Below the pieces are notes generated by a model, which was not told where the DNA came from, did not search any database, and saw only the letters and a program-made list of their open reading frames with translations. From positions 1,240,001 through 1,304,000 of the forward strand of contig OZ241850.1 in the NCBI GenBank assembly GCA_965203045.1: a stretch of DNA of 64,000 bases, given 5' to 3'. The position numbers and the translations under genes were made by a program. Each line of letters opens with the position of its first letter. The stretch's first letter is position 1. Positions 18,353 to 26,663 of this stretch are shown in pieces. The DNA is from G965203045 sp965203045 (lineage in GTDB: Bacteria > Pseudomonadota > Gammaproteobacteria > PS1 > Pseudothioglobaceae).

Positions 18353-18899
18353 AACCCAATTAAATTATGCCTGCTTAGCTTTAAAACGTGGTGGCATAAT
18401 CGCTCATCCAACAGATACTATTTATGGTTTAGCAACTTTGCCTGATAAACCTTTGGCAATTAAGAAATTATTAGCGCTTAAAAAACGTCCATCTAATAAA
18501 GGCTTAATTTTACTGGCAAATGATATTAACTTGGTGCTACCTTATTTGTCCAAATTAACCGATAATCAAATTTATCAAATTAGTAACAATAGCAAGCCAA
18601 CCACTTATTTAGTGGTAAAAAGCCAGTGCGTGCCTATATTTATTTGTGGCAATTTTGCAACGGTTGCTGTGCGTATTAGCAGCCATCCAATTATTGATTA
18701 TTTATGCTCTAAAGTTGATAGCGCTTTAGTATCTACTAGCGCTAATATTAGTGGTTATAGCCATGCTAAAAGTGCGTTAAAACTGCGTAAGTATTTTGGA
18801 CAAAAATTAAATGCGATTATTCTACCTAATCGTCCTGCTTGTGAAAATCAGCCGTCTATTATTAAACATTTAATAATCAATAAAATTTACAGATGTTAG
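18339..18899 (+). CDS. tsaC: Threonylcarbamoyl-AMP synthase
   Basis: 186 residues from the ATG at 18339, just inside the end of msbA; a longer open frame upstream is only the shadow of msbA. Makes threonylcarbamoyl-AMP from threonine, bicarbonate and ATP for the t6A37 modification of tRNAs. The Sua5/YrdC fold motifs are RGGIIAHPTDTIYGLA (about 15-30), LKKRPSNKGLILL, AVRISSHPIIDYL and ALVSTSANISG. The short form without the Sua5 C-terminal domain identifies it as TsaC. Partner tsaB is also in the window (23412). It overlaps hemF by 7 bases; tsaC next to hemF is a common gammaproteobacterial arrangement. Confidence 0.95.
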   Translation: MYLPKTQLNYACLALKRGGIIAHPTDTIYGLATLPDKPLAIKKLLALKKRPSNKGLILLANDINLVLPYLSKLTDNQIYQISNNSKPTTYLVVKSQCVPIFICGNFATVAVRISSHPIIDYLCSKVDSALVSTSANISGYSHAKSALKLRKYFGQKLNAIILPNRPACENQPSIIKHLIINKIYRC

Positions 18900-19798
18900 A
18901 TAAAAAAGCAGTTGAGAACTATTTGTTAAATTTACAAATTAATATTTGTAGCGCCCTAGAGCAAATTGACAATAAGGAGAAATTTTTGCAAGACCATTGG
19001 CAAAAAGGCAATAATACTGGTTATGGCAAGACTTTTGTTATTAATAACGGTGGAGTTTTTGAACGTGGTGGGGTAAATTTTTCTTTAGTTTGTGCTAGTA
19101 ATATGCCTGCTACTGCCAGTGCTAGTCGTCCTGAGCTAAAAGGTCGTGATTTTACGGCAATGGGAGTTTCATTGGTATTACATCCTGATAATCCCTTTGT
19201 GCCAACTGTGCATATGAATGTGCGCTTTTTTATTGCGTTTAAAACAGGTAAAAAACCAATTTGGTGGTTTGGCGGTGGCTATGATTTAACTCCTTATTAT
19301 GGTTTTGAACAAGATTGTATCCATTGGCACAAAAATGCTAAAAATGCTTGTGAACCTTTTGGAACTGAAGTTTATGCTCGTTATAAAAAATGGTGTGACG
19401 ACTATTTTTACTTAAAACATCGTCAAGAACCGCGTGGCATTGGCGGGATATTTTTTGATGATTTAAACGAGGGTGGGTTTGATCATTGCTTTAGTTTTAT
19501 CAAAAGCGTTGGCAATAGTTTTTTAACTGGTTATTTACCAATTGTTGCAAAGCGTAAATCTAGCAAATTTAATAGTAAACATAAAAATTGGCAAGCTTAT
19601 CGGCGCGGACGCTACGTAGAATTTAATCTTATTTACGACCGTGGAACTTTATTTGGTTTGCAAAGCGGTGGACGCACGGAGTCTGTTTTAATCTCATTAC
19701 CGCCTGTTGTTAACTGGAAGTATCAATATAAGCCCGCCCAGAATAGTCAAGAAGATAAATTATATAGTGATTTTTTAATTACTAAAAACTGGATATGA
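18893..19798 (+). CDS. hemF: Oxygen-dependent coproporphyrinogen III oxidase
   Basis: 301 residues, same length as E. coli HemF. Oxidatively decarboxylates coproporphyrinogen III to protoporphyrinogen IX using O2. Signatures: ERGGVNFSLVCASNMPATAS (about 58-77), HMNVRFF, WWFGGGYDLTPYYGF, EPRGIGGIFFDDLNEGGFD, and RRGRYVEFNLIYDRGT with GRTESVLISLPP. The choice of the oxygen-requiring enzyme, with no hemN in the window, implies haem synthesis under oxic or microoxic conditions. hemB lies separately at 59751. It overlaps tsaC and tusA, so it is embedded in the valS-tusA run. Confidence 0.97.
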   Translation: MLDKKAVENYLLNLQINICSALEQIDNKEKFLQDHWQKGNNTGYGKTFVINNGGVFERGGVNFSLVCASNMPATASASRPELKGRDFTAMGVSLVLHPDNPFVPTVHMNVRFFIAFKTGKKPIWWFGGGYDLTPYYGFEQDCIHWHKNAKNACEPFGTEVYARYKKWCDDYFYLKHRQEPRGIGGIFFDDLNEGGFDHCFSFIKSVGNSFLTGYLPIVAKRKSSKFNSKHKNWQAYRRGRYVEFNLIYDRGTLFGLQSGGRTESVLISLPPVVNWKYQYKPAQNSQEDKLYSDFLITKNWI

Positions 19799-20019
19799 CA
19801 ACTTATAACTTAGATGTAAAATATCTGCTTTGTCCACTACCAGTGATAAAGTTGGCTAAAAAAATGGACACTATAGCCACCAATGAAATTATTAAAATTA
19901 CTACTACTGACAGGGGTGTTCTTAATGATATTCCCGCCTGGGCAAAAATACACGGGCATCAAATTTTAACTATCGTTCAAAACCAAAATCACATTACCAT
20001 TAAAATCAAGAAAAGATAA
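19795..20019 (+). CDS. TusA-family sulfur carrier protein
   Basis: 74 residues. The LLCPLPVIKLAKKM segment holds the CPxP motif with Cys13, which in TusA carries a persulfide, followed by the two-layer fold ending TIKIKKR. TusA relays sulfur to tRNA 2-thiouridine synthesis; related TusA proteins of sulfur oxidisers hand sulfur to the Dsr or Hdr oxidation machinery. The sequence alone does not say which; in an organism with a sulfur-globule-like gene both are possible. Last gene of the valS-tusA run, overlapping hemF by four bases (ATGA). No clear terminator in the following 105 bases. Confidence 0.9.
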   Translation: MTTYNLDVKYLLCPLPVIKLAKKMDTIATNEIIKITTTDRGVLNDIPAWAKIHGHQILTIVQNQNHITIKIKKR

Positions 20020-20124
20020 TAAAAGGTGTATTTTGCAATATTTGTAAAATTTATTTTTAGCGAAAACAAGAGTTTTTTAACGAGTTGGGAATAATTGACT
20101 ATTTATTTAGTTTTAAGACAAAGA

Positions 20125-20796
20125 CTAGTAATAAAGTGTAGGGTCGGCTATGTTTGCTTGAGCAAAACCTTGCTTTCTGATAACACAAGCATCACATTTG
20201 CCACAAGCTTTGCCGCTTTTATTTGCTTGATAACAAGAAATAGTTTTGCTATAATTAACATTTAGGTTTTGACCAAGTTTGATAATTTCTGCTTTATTAA
20301 GCTTAATTAGCGGAGTATGGATAACAGTTTTTTGTCCTGTAATTGCTCCTTTAGTGGCTAGGTTTGCCATTTTAGTATAGGCTTCTATAAACTCAGGACG
20401 ACAATCGGGATAGCCAGAATAATCAACAGCATTTACGCCTATAAAAATATCCCAAGCATTAATAGTTTCTGCAAAACCTAGCGCGTGGGTAAGAAAGATA
20501 GCATTACGAGCTGGGACATAAGTAATTGGTATAATATCACTTTTACTATAATTTGGCACTTGAATATTATCATCGGTTAAAGCTGAACCGCTAATGCCGT
20601 TTATACTGATAATTTTGTGCTTTTTAACACCTATATTAATTGCTATTTGCTTAGCTACTTCAAGCTCATATTTTTGTTTTTGACCATAATCAAAACTAAG
20701 AGCATAACAACTAAAACCCTTATTTTTGGCAATGGTTAAGCAAGTGCTTGAGTCCAAACCTCCTGATAATAGCACAACTGCTTTTCTATTCAACAT
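20125..20796 (-). CDS. queC: 7-cyano-7-deazaguanine synthase
   Basis: 223 residues. Converts 7-carboxy-7-deazaguanine to preQ0 with ATP and ammonia in queuosine synthesis. PP-loop LLSGGLDSSTCL (9-20), GVNAVDYSGYPDCRPEF (120-136), and the zinc-site cysteines C188, C198, C201 and C204 in SGKACGKCDAC are all present. Overlaps the end of parE by 11 bases on the same strand, so likely cotranscribed with it; no other queuosine gene is nearby. Confidence 0.96.
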   Translation of the reverse strand: MLNRKAVVLLSGGLDSSTCLTIAKNKGFSCYALSFDYGQKQKYELEVAKQIAINIGVKKHKIISINGISGSALTDDNIQVPNYSKSDIIPITYVPARNAIFLTHALGFAETINAWDIFIGVNAVDYSGYPDCRPEFIEAYTKMANLATKGAITGQKTVIHTPLIKLNKAEIIKLGQNLNVNYSKTISCYQANKSGKACGKCDACVIRKQGFAQANIADPTLYY

Positions 20797-22672
20797 TTGC
20801 CAAGTTGCCTTTATTTTCTAGCCAGTATTTGCGGTCATTAGCGCGTTTTTTAGAAAGTAGCATATCCATTAGTTGTGTAGTTTGGGTTTGGTCGTCTAAG
20901 GTTAGTTGAATTAGAGAACGACTTTGGGGCAACATAGTAGTTTGACGTAATTGCGTTGGGTTCATCTCGCCTAATCCTTTAAAACGTTGCACTTGGATAT
21001 TGGTATTGGACTTTTTATTTTTAATATTGGCGATAATTTGCTCTTTTTGACTATCATCAATAGCGTAATACACTTCTTTTGCTGCATCAATGCGATACAG
21101 CGGCGGGACGGCAACAAACACACAGCCTTGGCGAACCAAAGCAGGAAAGTGCTTGACAAATAGGGCGCAAATCAAGGTTGCGATATGTAAGCCATCTGAG
21201 TCAGCATCGGCTAGAATACAAATCTTACCATAACGCAAGCCTGATAAGTCTTCATTATCAGGTTCTAATCCAATGGCGATACTAATATCGTGAATTTCAT
21301 TTGAACTAAGTATATGAGCAGTATCCACCTCCCAAGTGTTTAAAATTTTGCCTCGTAGCGGCAGAATTGCTTGGTAGCCTTTATCACGAGCCTGTTTAGC
21401 AGAACCGCCGGCAGAGTCTCCTTCTACTAAAAATAATTCGGTTTTGTCAATATCTGTTGTCACACAATCAGCCAGCTTGCCGGGTAGGGCCGGACCGCTG
21501 GTGATTTTTTTACGTACTATTTTTTTTTGATTTTTTAGTTTAGTTTGGGCATTATCAATTGCCAACTGAGCTATTTTTTCACCAATGATAGCGTGTTGAT
21601 TAAGCCATAAGCTAAAAGCATCTTTGACAATGTTATTTACAAATGAAGCACATTCTCTACTAGATAAACGCTCTTTAGTTTGTCCAGAGAATTGCGGCTC
21701 TTTGACTTTAATGCTTAAAACATAGGCTATTTTTTGCCAAACATCTTCAGGAGTGATTTTGATATTTTTAGGAGCTAAATTACGAAATTCGCAAAATTCT
21801 TTTAACGCTTCTGTTAGCCCCAAACGCAAGCCGTTCACGTGAGTGCCTCCTAAGGTAGTAGGTATTAAATTAACATAGCTCTGAGTTATTAACTGGCCGT
21901 ATTGCGGTAGCCAGGCAATGGCAATATTTATCTTTTCTCCATTGTTATTTCCTTCAAGAATTAGTGGTTCATTTGGTAATGATTCTAATCCATCAAGACT
22001 ATTTTTTAGGTAATCTTTTAACCCATTTTCATAGCGCCAACTATCTCTGCTGTCATCAATTTCGTTATAAAAAATAATTTCTAAGTCGTTTAATAAAATG
22101 GCTTTAGAACGTAAGGTGTGACGCAGGGATTTAATGGTAAATTTGGAGTTGTCGAAATAAGTTTTATTGGGTAAAAATTTAATTTTTGTGCCAGTATTGC
22201 GTTTGCTAACTTCACCTATAATACTCAAATCAATGGTTTTTTTACCGTTAGCAAAAGCAATGTAGTATTCTTTATTATTACGTCTAATCCAAACCTCAAC
22301 CGAGCTTGATAGAGCATTTACTACTGAAATACCAACTCCGTGTAAACCACCGGAAAACTCATAATTTTTATTGGAAAACTTACCACCAGCGTGTAATTTA
22401 GACAAAATTACTTCTACCCCAGGAACGCCTTCTTGAGGGTGAATATCAATTGGCATTCCCCTACCATTGTCATTAATGGTCATACTACCATCGGTGTGCA
22501 GATATACCTCAATTTTATTAGCAAAACCGGCAATGGCTTCATCAATGCTATTGTCAATAATTTCTTGAGCTAAGTGATTTGGGCATTCAGTATTAGTATA
22601 CATGCCAGGGCGTTTTTGCACTGGTTCTAATCCGGATAAAACCTCAATAGAATCGGCTGTGTATTGGCTCAT
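20786..22672 (-). CDS. parE: DNA topoisomerase IV subunit B
   Basis: 628 residues, same size as E. coli ParE (630). The start SQYTADSIEVLSGLEPVQ and RPGMY are ParE-typical. GHKL ATPase motifs: EIIDNSIDEA, NDNGRGMPIDIHP, GGLHGVGISVVNAL; TOPRIM domain: LFLVEGDSAGGSAKQARD and ADADSDGLHIATL. The short C-terminal region without the extra insert distinguishes it from GyrB, whose gene begins at 63340. Works with ParC to decatenate sister chromosomes; parC is not in the window. Divergent from mtgA across 63 bases. Confidence 0.96.
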   Translation of the reverse strand: MSQYTADSIEVLSGLEPVQKRPGMYTNTECPNHLAQEIIDNSIDEAIAGFANKIEVYLHTDGSMTINDNGRGMPIDIHPQEGVPGVEVILSKLHAGGKFSNKNYEFSGGLHGVGISVVNALSSSVEVWIRRNNKEYYIAFANGKKTIDLSIIGEVSKRNTGTKIKFLPNKTYFDNSKFTIKSLRHTLRSKAILLNDLEIIFYNEIDDSRDSWRYENGLKDYLKNSLDGLESLPNEPLILEGNNNGEKINIAIAWLPQYGQLITQSYVNLIPTTLGGTHVNGLRLGLTEALKEFCEFRNLAPKNIKITPEDVWQKIAYVLSIKVKEPQFSGQTKERLSSRECASFVNNIVKDAFSLWLNQHAIIGEKIAQLAIDNAQTKLKNQKKIVRKKITSGPALPGKLADCVTTDIDKTELFLVEGDSAGGSAKQARDKGYQAILPLRGKILNTWEVDTAHILSSNEIHDISIAIGLEPDNEDLSGLRYGKICILADADSDGLHIATLICALFVKHFPALVRQGCVFVAVPPLYRIDAAKEVYYAIDDSQKEQIIANIKNKKSNTNIQVQRFKGLGEMNPTQLRQTTMLPQSRSLIQLTLDDQTQTTQLMDMLLSKKRANDRKYWLENKGNLANVE

Positions 22673-22722
22673 AGCAACAACATAAATAGCAAATATTTGC
22701 TAGGCATTTTAACATAAAATTG

Positions 22723-22728
22723 TATAAT
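22723..22728 (+). promoter_or_regulatory. -10 element just ahead of mtgA
   Basis: A perfect TATAAT whose expected start of transcription (about 22735) falls on or one base before the TTG proposed as the mtgA start. No good -35 at 17 bases. If real, the mtgA message would have almost no leader. Confidence 0.35.
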
Positions 22729-22735
22729 ATATCAC

Positions 22736-23434
22736 TTGGCCAATCAATCCAAAACTTTAATTTTGAAAAAACCAGTTATTAACATTTTAATACTAATATC
22801 AGTGTTAGCTATCAGTATTAAATTACTTAGTGTGTATGAACAATTACGGCTAGAAGTGGTAAAACATTTTCGCACTAGTGATGGCTACGATATTGGTGGT
22901 GATTTGGATGGTTATCCTAGGAATTTAATCAATATGGTGCTTGCGGTTGAGGACCAGAAATTTTTTTATCACTCAGGCATAGATGTGCGTGAAGTTTTAA
23001 TTGCCTTTAAAGAATATTTACTAGATGACAAGCCCTTACGTGGTGCCAGCACTATTAGTCAACAATTGATTAAAAATGAGTTACTAAGCTCTAAACGCAG
23101 TTTAAAACGCAAATTATTAGAATTAATAATGACTAAAATATTAGAAAATAATTTTAGTAAAGAATTCATTTTGACAAGTTATCTTAATAGCGCTTATTTA
23201 GGTAGCAGTGGTAATACACATATAGTTGGATTTAAAAATGCCTCTTATCACTATTTTGGCAAACCGCTTGATAGGATTACTCTAGAACAAAAAGCTCAAT
23301 TGGTGGCAATGCTAAAAGGTCCGGCGATCTACCATCCAAGCAAATATCCACAATTACTTAAAAAACGTCAGCAGCTAGTGTTAAAAATGTTTCATAATTA
23401 CCAAAAATTTTATGCCAAATATACTAGCTATTGA
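22736..23434 (+). CDS. mtgA: Monofunctional peptidoglycan glycosyltransferase
   Basis: 232 residues from TTG at 22736. There is no ATG before the first conserved motif, so a non-ATG start is required; TTG at 22763 is the alternative. One N-terminal membrane helix (about 12-30) then a single GT51 domain that polymerises lipid II into glycan strands: VEDQKFFYHSGIDVRE with the catalytic Glu, RGASTISQQLIKN, KRKLLELIMTKILE, KEFILTSYLNSAYLG and a YFGK motif. No transpeptidase domain follows, so it is MtgA rather than a class A penicillin-binding protein (E. coli MtgA 242 residues). The last 23 bases overlap tsaB. Confidence 0.92.
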   Translation: MANQSKTLILKKPVINILILISVLAISIKLLSVYEQLRLEVVKHFRTSDGYDIGGDLDGYPRNLINMVLAVEDQKFFYHSGIDVREVLIAFKEYLLDDKPLRGASTISQQLIKNELLSSKRSLKRKLLELIMTKILENNFSKEFILTSYLNSAYLGSSGNTHIVGFKNASYHYFGKPLDRITLEQKAQLVAMLKGPAIYHPSKYPQLLKKRQQLVLKMFHNYQKFYAKYTSY

Positions 23435-24053
23435 ATCGGTAACAACAGCTTGTTCTGTTAGCTTATTGACTAAAAATGGTCAATTTAATCGCTTTATAGA
23501 TAATGAGCAAAAACCATCCTCTTTAGTGCTTAATTTATGTTCTGAAGTGCTGAGTGAATCGGGGCTAGATTTAGCTCAAATTGATTGTATTGCTTATAAT
23601 AGAGGACCAGGTTCGTTTACCGGTATTCGCCTAGGTTTAGGTGTTGTTCAAGGCCTATCTTTAGCTCATAATATTGCGACTGTTGGCTTTTCCACATTTG
23701 AAATTCTAGCCTATCCACAGCGCCAAAAACTTAACTTTTTATTAGTAGTATTAGATGCAAGAATGTCTGAGGTATATTGGGCGGATGTGCAGCGCCAAAA
23801 GGTGTTAAATATGGCTGTACAAAAACCAAGCACTATGCCTAAATTTGCAAATAATTATTTAGGTATTGGTAATGGGTGGGAGGCTTATGGTGGGGTATTA
23901 GCAAAGCAAACTGGGATAGATAATATTATTGCCAATCAAGTTCCCAATGCAAAGTATTTAGCTCGTCTGTGCGCTCAGTATTATCCTCACCAGATAAATC
24001 AACCAGTTGAAGCACTCTATTTACGCAATCAAGTGGTAAAGGTTGCTAGATAG
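23412..24053 (+). CDS. tsaB: tRNA t6A synthesis protein TsaB
   Basis: 213 residues. An ASKHA-fold pseudo-enzyme that scaffolds TsaD and TsaE in the t6A tRNA modification complex. The start NILAIESVTTACSVSL and the GPGSFTGIRLGLGVVQGLS loop (about 65-83) are diagnostic; LLVVLDARMSEVYWA follows. Shorter than E. coli TsaB (231) at the C-terminus. It starts inside the 3' end of mtgA. Together with tsaC at 18339 it covers two of the four t6A proteins. Confidence 0.95.
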   Translation: MPNILAIESVTTACSVSLLTKNGQFNRFIDNEQKPSSLVLNLCSEVLSESGLDLAQIDCIAYNRGPGSFTGIRLGLGVVQGLSLAHNIATVGFSTFEILAYPQRQKLNFLLVVLDARMSEVYWADVQRQKVLNMAVQKPSTMPKFANNYLGIGNGWEAYGGVLAKQTGIDNIIANQVPNAKYLARLCAQYYPHQINQPVEALYLRNQVVKVAR

Positions 24054-24088
24054 GTTAAAATACTAGTTTTAAGTTTATAAATTGTAAT

Positions 24089-24844
24089 ATGTTTGTTCGT
24101 ATTTGGTCAATAGTGCAAAGGTTTGCCTCGCCACAGTATTTTTACCACACCTCATCTAGACTGCTTCCGTGGTTTTTAGCATCATTTGCAGTAGTAGTAG
24201 TTGTCGGGCTTGTGTGGGGGTTATTTATTGCCCCTATTGATTATCAACAAGGTGATAGTTATCGCATTATGTTTTTGCATGTACCGGCGGCGTGGCTGTC
24301 AATGTTTATTTATTTAATAATGGCAATTAGCGCTATTATTGGATTGGTTTGGCGTATTAAGTTGGCGGATATGGTAGCCAAGTCCTCAGCTCCAATTGGA
24401 GCAGTCTTCACTTTTGTTGCTCTTGCAAGCGGCGCTATTTGGGGCAAGCCTATGTGGGGCGCTTATTGGGTTTGGGATGCTCGCCTAACCTCAGAACTGA
24501 TTTTACTATTTTTATATCTTGCTTATATAGCTCTTAATAATGCGTTTTCTAATCCTCAAAGCGGCATTAGGGCAAGTAGTGTACTGGCGATTGTAGGCTT
24601 AATTAATCTACCAATTATTCATTATTCGGTTGAATGGTGGAATACCTTGCACCAAGGCGCATCAATCAGTAAAATTGGCGCACCAAGTATTCATATAGAA
24701 ATGCTTCTTCCCTTATTTGTAATGTTAATTGCTTTTAAATTACTTTATATAAGTTTGGTGTTAATAAGAACGCGCACCGAGGTTTTATTGCATGAGCAAA
24801 ATAGACGCTGGGTGAGGGAATTAGTAATGGAAGGAAAATGCTAG
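24089..24844 (+). CDS. ccmC: Cytochrome c maturation haem-handling protein CcmC
   Basis: 251 residues with six membrane helices. The periplasmic tryptophan-rich haem-handling loop is WGKPMWGAYWVWDARLTSE (W118-E136), and the flanking histidines are in FLHVPAAW (about H64) and the later HYSVEWWNTLHQG region. CcmC loads haem onto CcmE. Member of the System I cluster ccmC-ccmD-ccmE-ccmG; ccmA and ccmB, which usually precede it, are not here (tsaB is upstream). It overlaps ccmD by seven bases. Confidence 0.96.
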   Translation: MFVRIWSIVQRFASPQYFYHTSSRLLPWFLASFAVVVVVGLVWGLFIAPIDYQQGDSYRIMFLHVPAAWLSMFIYLIMAISAIIGLVWRIKLADMVAKSSAPIGAVFTFVALASGAIWGKPMWGAYWVWDARLTSELILLFLYLAYIALNNAFSNPQSGIRASSVLAIVGLINLPIIHYSVEWWNTLHQGASISKIGAPSIHIEMLLPLFVMLIAFKLLYISLVLIRTRTEVLLHEQNRRWVRELVMEGKC

Positions 24845-25005
24845 ATTGGTTAATCACACTATTGCCATTTAGTAAATATGGTGCTTATATTTTGGCAGCT
24901 TACAGTATAGGGTTTATTAGTTTATTGTTATTGAGTATACAATTTGCTCGTAGCAGAAAATATGTTATTAGTCAATTAAAATTAAAATATAGAAGAGATG
25001 ACTAA
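24838..25005 (+). CDS. ccmD: Haem exporter accessory protein CcmD
   Basis: A 55-residue protein: MLDWLITLLPFSKYGAYILA followed by AYSIGFISLLLLSI and a Lys/Arg-rich tail. The F-x-x-Y-G-x-Y-x-x-x-A-Y pattern ahead of one membrane helix is the CcmD signature. CcmD bridges CcmC and CcmE and helps release holo-CcmE. It overlaps ccmC by seven bases and ccmE by eight, exactly where ccmD is expected. Confidence 0.9.
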   Translation: MLDWLITLLPFSKYGAYILAAYSIGFISLLLLSIQFARSRKYVISQLKLKYRRDD

Positions 25006-25414
25006 AAGACAATCAAGATTATTATTTGTATTTACCATTTTATTTGTTGCAAGTGTTGCTGTCTATCTTGGCATTAAGGCATTTAATGAAAATTTGCTCT
25101 ATTTTTACACTCCAGAAGATGTGGTTAAGAAAAAAACTCCTATCCATAAAAGTTTTCGCCTAGGCGGTTTAGTATTAAATGGTAGCGTGCAACGTGACGG
25201 CTTGACAACAAGATTTACCATTAGCGATACCGTTGCCAAAGTTAATGTGGTTTATAGAGGTATTTTGCCAGATTTATTTCGCCAAGGTCAAGGTATTATT
25301 GCTACTGGTAAAATGTCGGGTACTATTTTCAGTGCCAGTGAGGTGCTAGCTAAACACGATGAAAATTATATGCCACCCGAAGTAGCTGCAGCGCTAAAAG
25401 TTAAGAGAAAATGA
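24998..25414 (+). CDS. ccmE: Haem chaperone CcmE
   Basis: 138 residues: N-terminal membrane anchor (about 8-26), then a periplasmic OB-fold domain. The covalent haem-binding histidine is H120 in LAKHDENYMPPEV, with the axial tyrosine Y124 four residues on; this matches E. coli H130/Y134. FRLGGLVLNGSVQRDG is also family-typical. It carries haem from CcmC to the CcmF/H ligase. Overlaps ccmD upstream and ccmG downstream (ATGA). Confidence 0.97.
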   Translation: MTKRQSRLLFVFTILFVASVAVYLGIKAFNENLLYFYTPEDVVKKKTPIHKSFRLGGLVLNGSVQRDGLTTRFTISDTVAKVNVVYRGILPDLFRQGQGIIATGKMSGTIFSASEVLAKHDENYMPPEVAAALKVKRK

Positions 25415-25917
25415 AACGTTACCTACCACTTTTATTTTTTTTAGTCCTAGTGATTTTTTTGTATATCGGTTTGAGTTTAGATACCAAAAAATTGCCATCA
25501 CCACTTATAGGTAAGTCGTTTCCAAATTTAATAGTTAAGGATTTAAGTGGTAAAAATATTAGTAGTGCTGATATGCTTGGCAATCAATTGAGTTTAGTTA
25601 ATGTTTGGGCGTCTTGGTGTGTTACTTGTTTGGCAGAACACCCTGACTTACTTACTATTGCTAAAGAATACGATGTAAAAATGATTGGTATTAACTACAA
25701 AGATAGGCTAACTGATGCTAAGACTTTTTTAAAACATTATGGCAACCCCTATGATGGAATCATTTTTGATGATCAGGGCAAACTTGGATTAGAACTAGGT
25801 GTTTATGCTACGCCTGAGACTTTTATTGTCAATGAAAATGGCATTATTGTGGCTAAATTTATAGGAGCTATTAGTCCAAAATTAATTAAAACAACATTAA
25901 AAACATTAAAAAAATAA
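25411..25917 (+). CDS. ccmG: Thiol:disulfide interchange protein CcmG (DsbE)
   Basis: 168 residues: N-terminal membrane anchor (about 4-22) and a periplasmic thioredoxin fold with VNVWASWCVTCLAEHP; redox cysteines C70 and C73. The CVTC motif replaces the CPTC of E. coli CcmG. The GVYATPETFIVNENG segment with cis-proline is typical. It keeps apocytochrome c CxxCH motifs reduced for haem ligation. ccmF, normally between ccmE and ccmG, is missing, and no ccmH follows: HU comes next after its own promoter. Confidence 0.93.
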   Translation: MKRYLPLLFFLVLVIFLYIGLSLDTKKLPSPLIGKSFPNLIVKDLSGKNISSADMLGNQLSLVNVWASWCVTCLAEHPDLLTIAKEYDVKMIGINYKDRLTDAKTFLKHYGNPYDGIIFDDQGKLGLELGVYATPETFIVNENGIIVAKFIGAISPKLIKTTLKTLKK

Positions 25918-25935
25918 TTTTTTTAGATATTTTAA

Positions 25936-25964
25936 TTGACAACGCTTGCTTTTAAATGGATAAT
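25936..25964 (+). promoter_or_regulatory. Near-consensus sigma70 promoter of the HU gene
   Basis: -35 TTGACA (25936-25941, perfect), 17-base spacer, -10 GATAAT (25959-25964). Transcription would start near 25971, leaving a ~40-base leader that ends in a strong AGGAGAAGGAAG ribosome site before the ATG at 26012. Confidence 0.8.
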
Positions 25965-26011
25965 TACCCCCGTGGTTATTTATTTTTTATTTTTCAATAG
26001 GAGAAGGAAGT

Positions 26012-26287
26012 ATGAATAAAACAGAATTGATTGCTTCAGTTGCAAGCAAATCCGGTTTAAGCAAGGCAGATGCAGCTAGGGCATTAGATGCAGTTACCAA
26101 TACCATAATTTCTAGTTTATCTAGTAACGATTCAGTGGTTATTACTGGGTTTGGCAGTTTTGTTGTCCGTAACAGGGCAGCTAGAACCGGACGTAATCCG
26201 CAAACAGGCGCTATGATTCAAATTAAGGCAAGCAAAATGCCTGCTTTTAAAGCTGGTAAAATTCTCAAAGATTCAGTTAATAGATAA
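26012..26287 (+). CDS. hup: DNA-binding protein HU (beta-type)
   Basis: 91 residues, the usual HU length. Starts MNKTELIASVASKSGLSKAD and carries the DNA-binding arm GFGSFVVRNRAARTGRNPQTG (about 46-66) with the intercalating NPQTG tip and the C-terminal PAFKAGKILKDSVN. HU is the abundant nucleoid protein that bends and compacts DNA. The neighbouring near-consensus promoter, strong ribosome site and good terminator fit high expression as a single-gene unit. Sequence is closest in style to HupB. Confidence 0.96.
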   Translation: MNKTELIASVASKSGLSKADAARALDAVTNTIISSLSSNDSVVITGFGSFVVRNRAARTGRNPQTGAMIQIKASKMPAFKAGKILKDSVNR

Positions 26288-26301
26288 TTGTTGGCTACTT
26301 T

Positions 26302-26349
26302 AAAAACTCTGATTAGGCTTGTTATATTGGTTTAATCAGAGTTTTTTTT
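26302..26349 (+). terminator. Rho-independent terminator after the HU gene
   Basis: A perfect 13-bp stem (26303-26315 with 26333-26345; core CTCTGATTA) with a 17-base loop, followed by a T run to 26349. It lies 15 bases after the HU stop. Confidence 0.9.
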
Positions 26350-26371
26350 ATGGGAAATTAACTTTATATAT

Positions 26372-26447
26372 GGGCGCTTAGCTCAGTTGGGAGAGCATCG
26401 CCCTTACAAGGCGAGGGTCACAAGTTCAAGTCTTGTAGCGCCCACCA
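26372..26447 (+). tRNA. tRNA-Val (anticodon TAC)
   Basis: 76 bases including encoded CCA. Acceptor GGGCGCT pairs perfectly with AGCGCCC; D-arm GCTC/GAGC; anticodon stem TCGCC/GGCGA with loop CTTACAA (TAC at 26405-26407); T-arm ACAAG/CTTGT with TTCAAGT loop. Reads GTA and other GTN valine codons. Confidence 0.97.
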
Positions 26448-26453
26448 ATTATT

Positions 26454-26530
26454 GGAGTGGTAGTTCAGCTGGTTAGAATACCTGCCTGTCACGCAGGGGG
26501 TCGCGGGTTCGAGTCCCGTCCACTCCGCCA
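26454..26530 (+). tRNA. tRNA-Asp (anticodon GTC)
   Basis: 77 bases including encoded CCA. Acceptor GGAGTGG/CCACTCC with G73; anticodon loop CTGTCAC (GTC); T-arm CGGG/CCCG region with TTCGAGT. Six bases after tRNA-Val, so probably one transcript. Decayed accessory genes follow it directly. Confidence 0.97.
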
Positions 26531-26663
26531 GTTTGAATGGTGTTTGAATCTATTTTGCACAACGTTTTGACTAATCACACACCACAGGTGCGTGTTTGTT
26601 TAGAAATTGCAGATATTTTGGACGTATTGTCTAATGGCTTGATGATTTAATGAAATAAAACTT

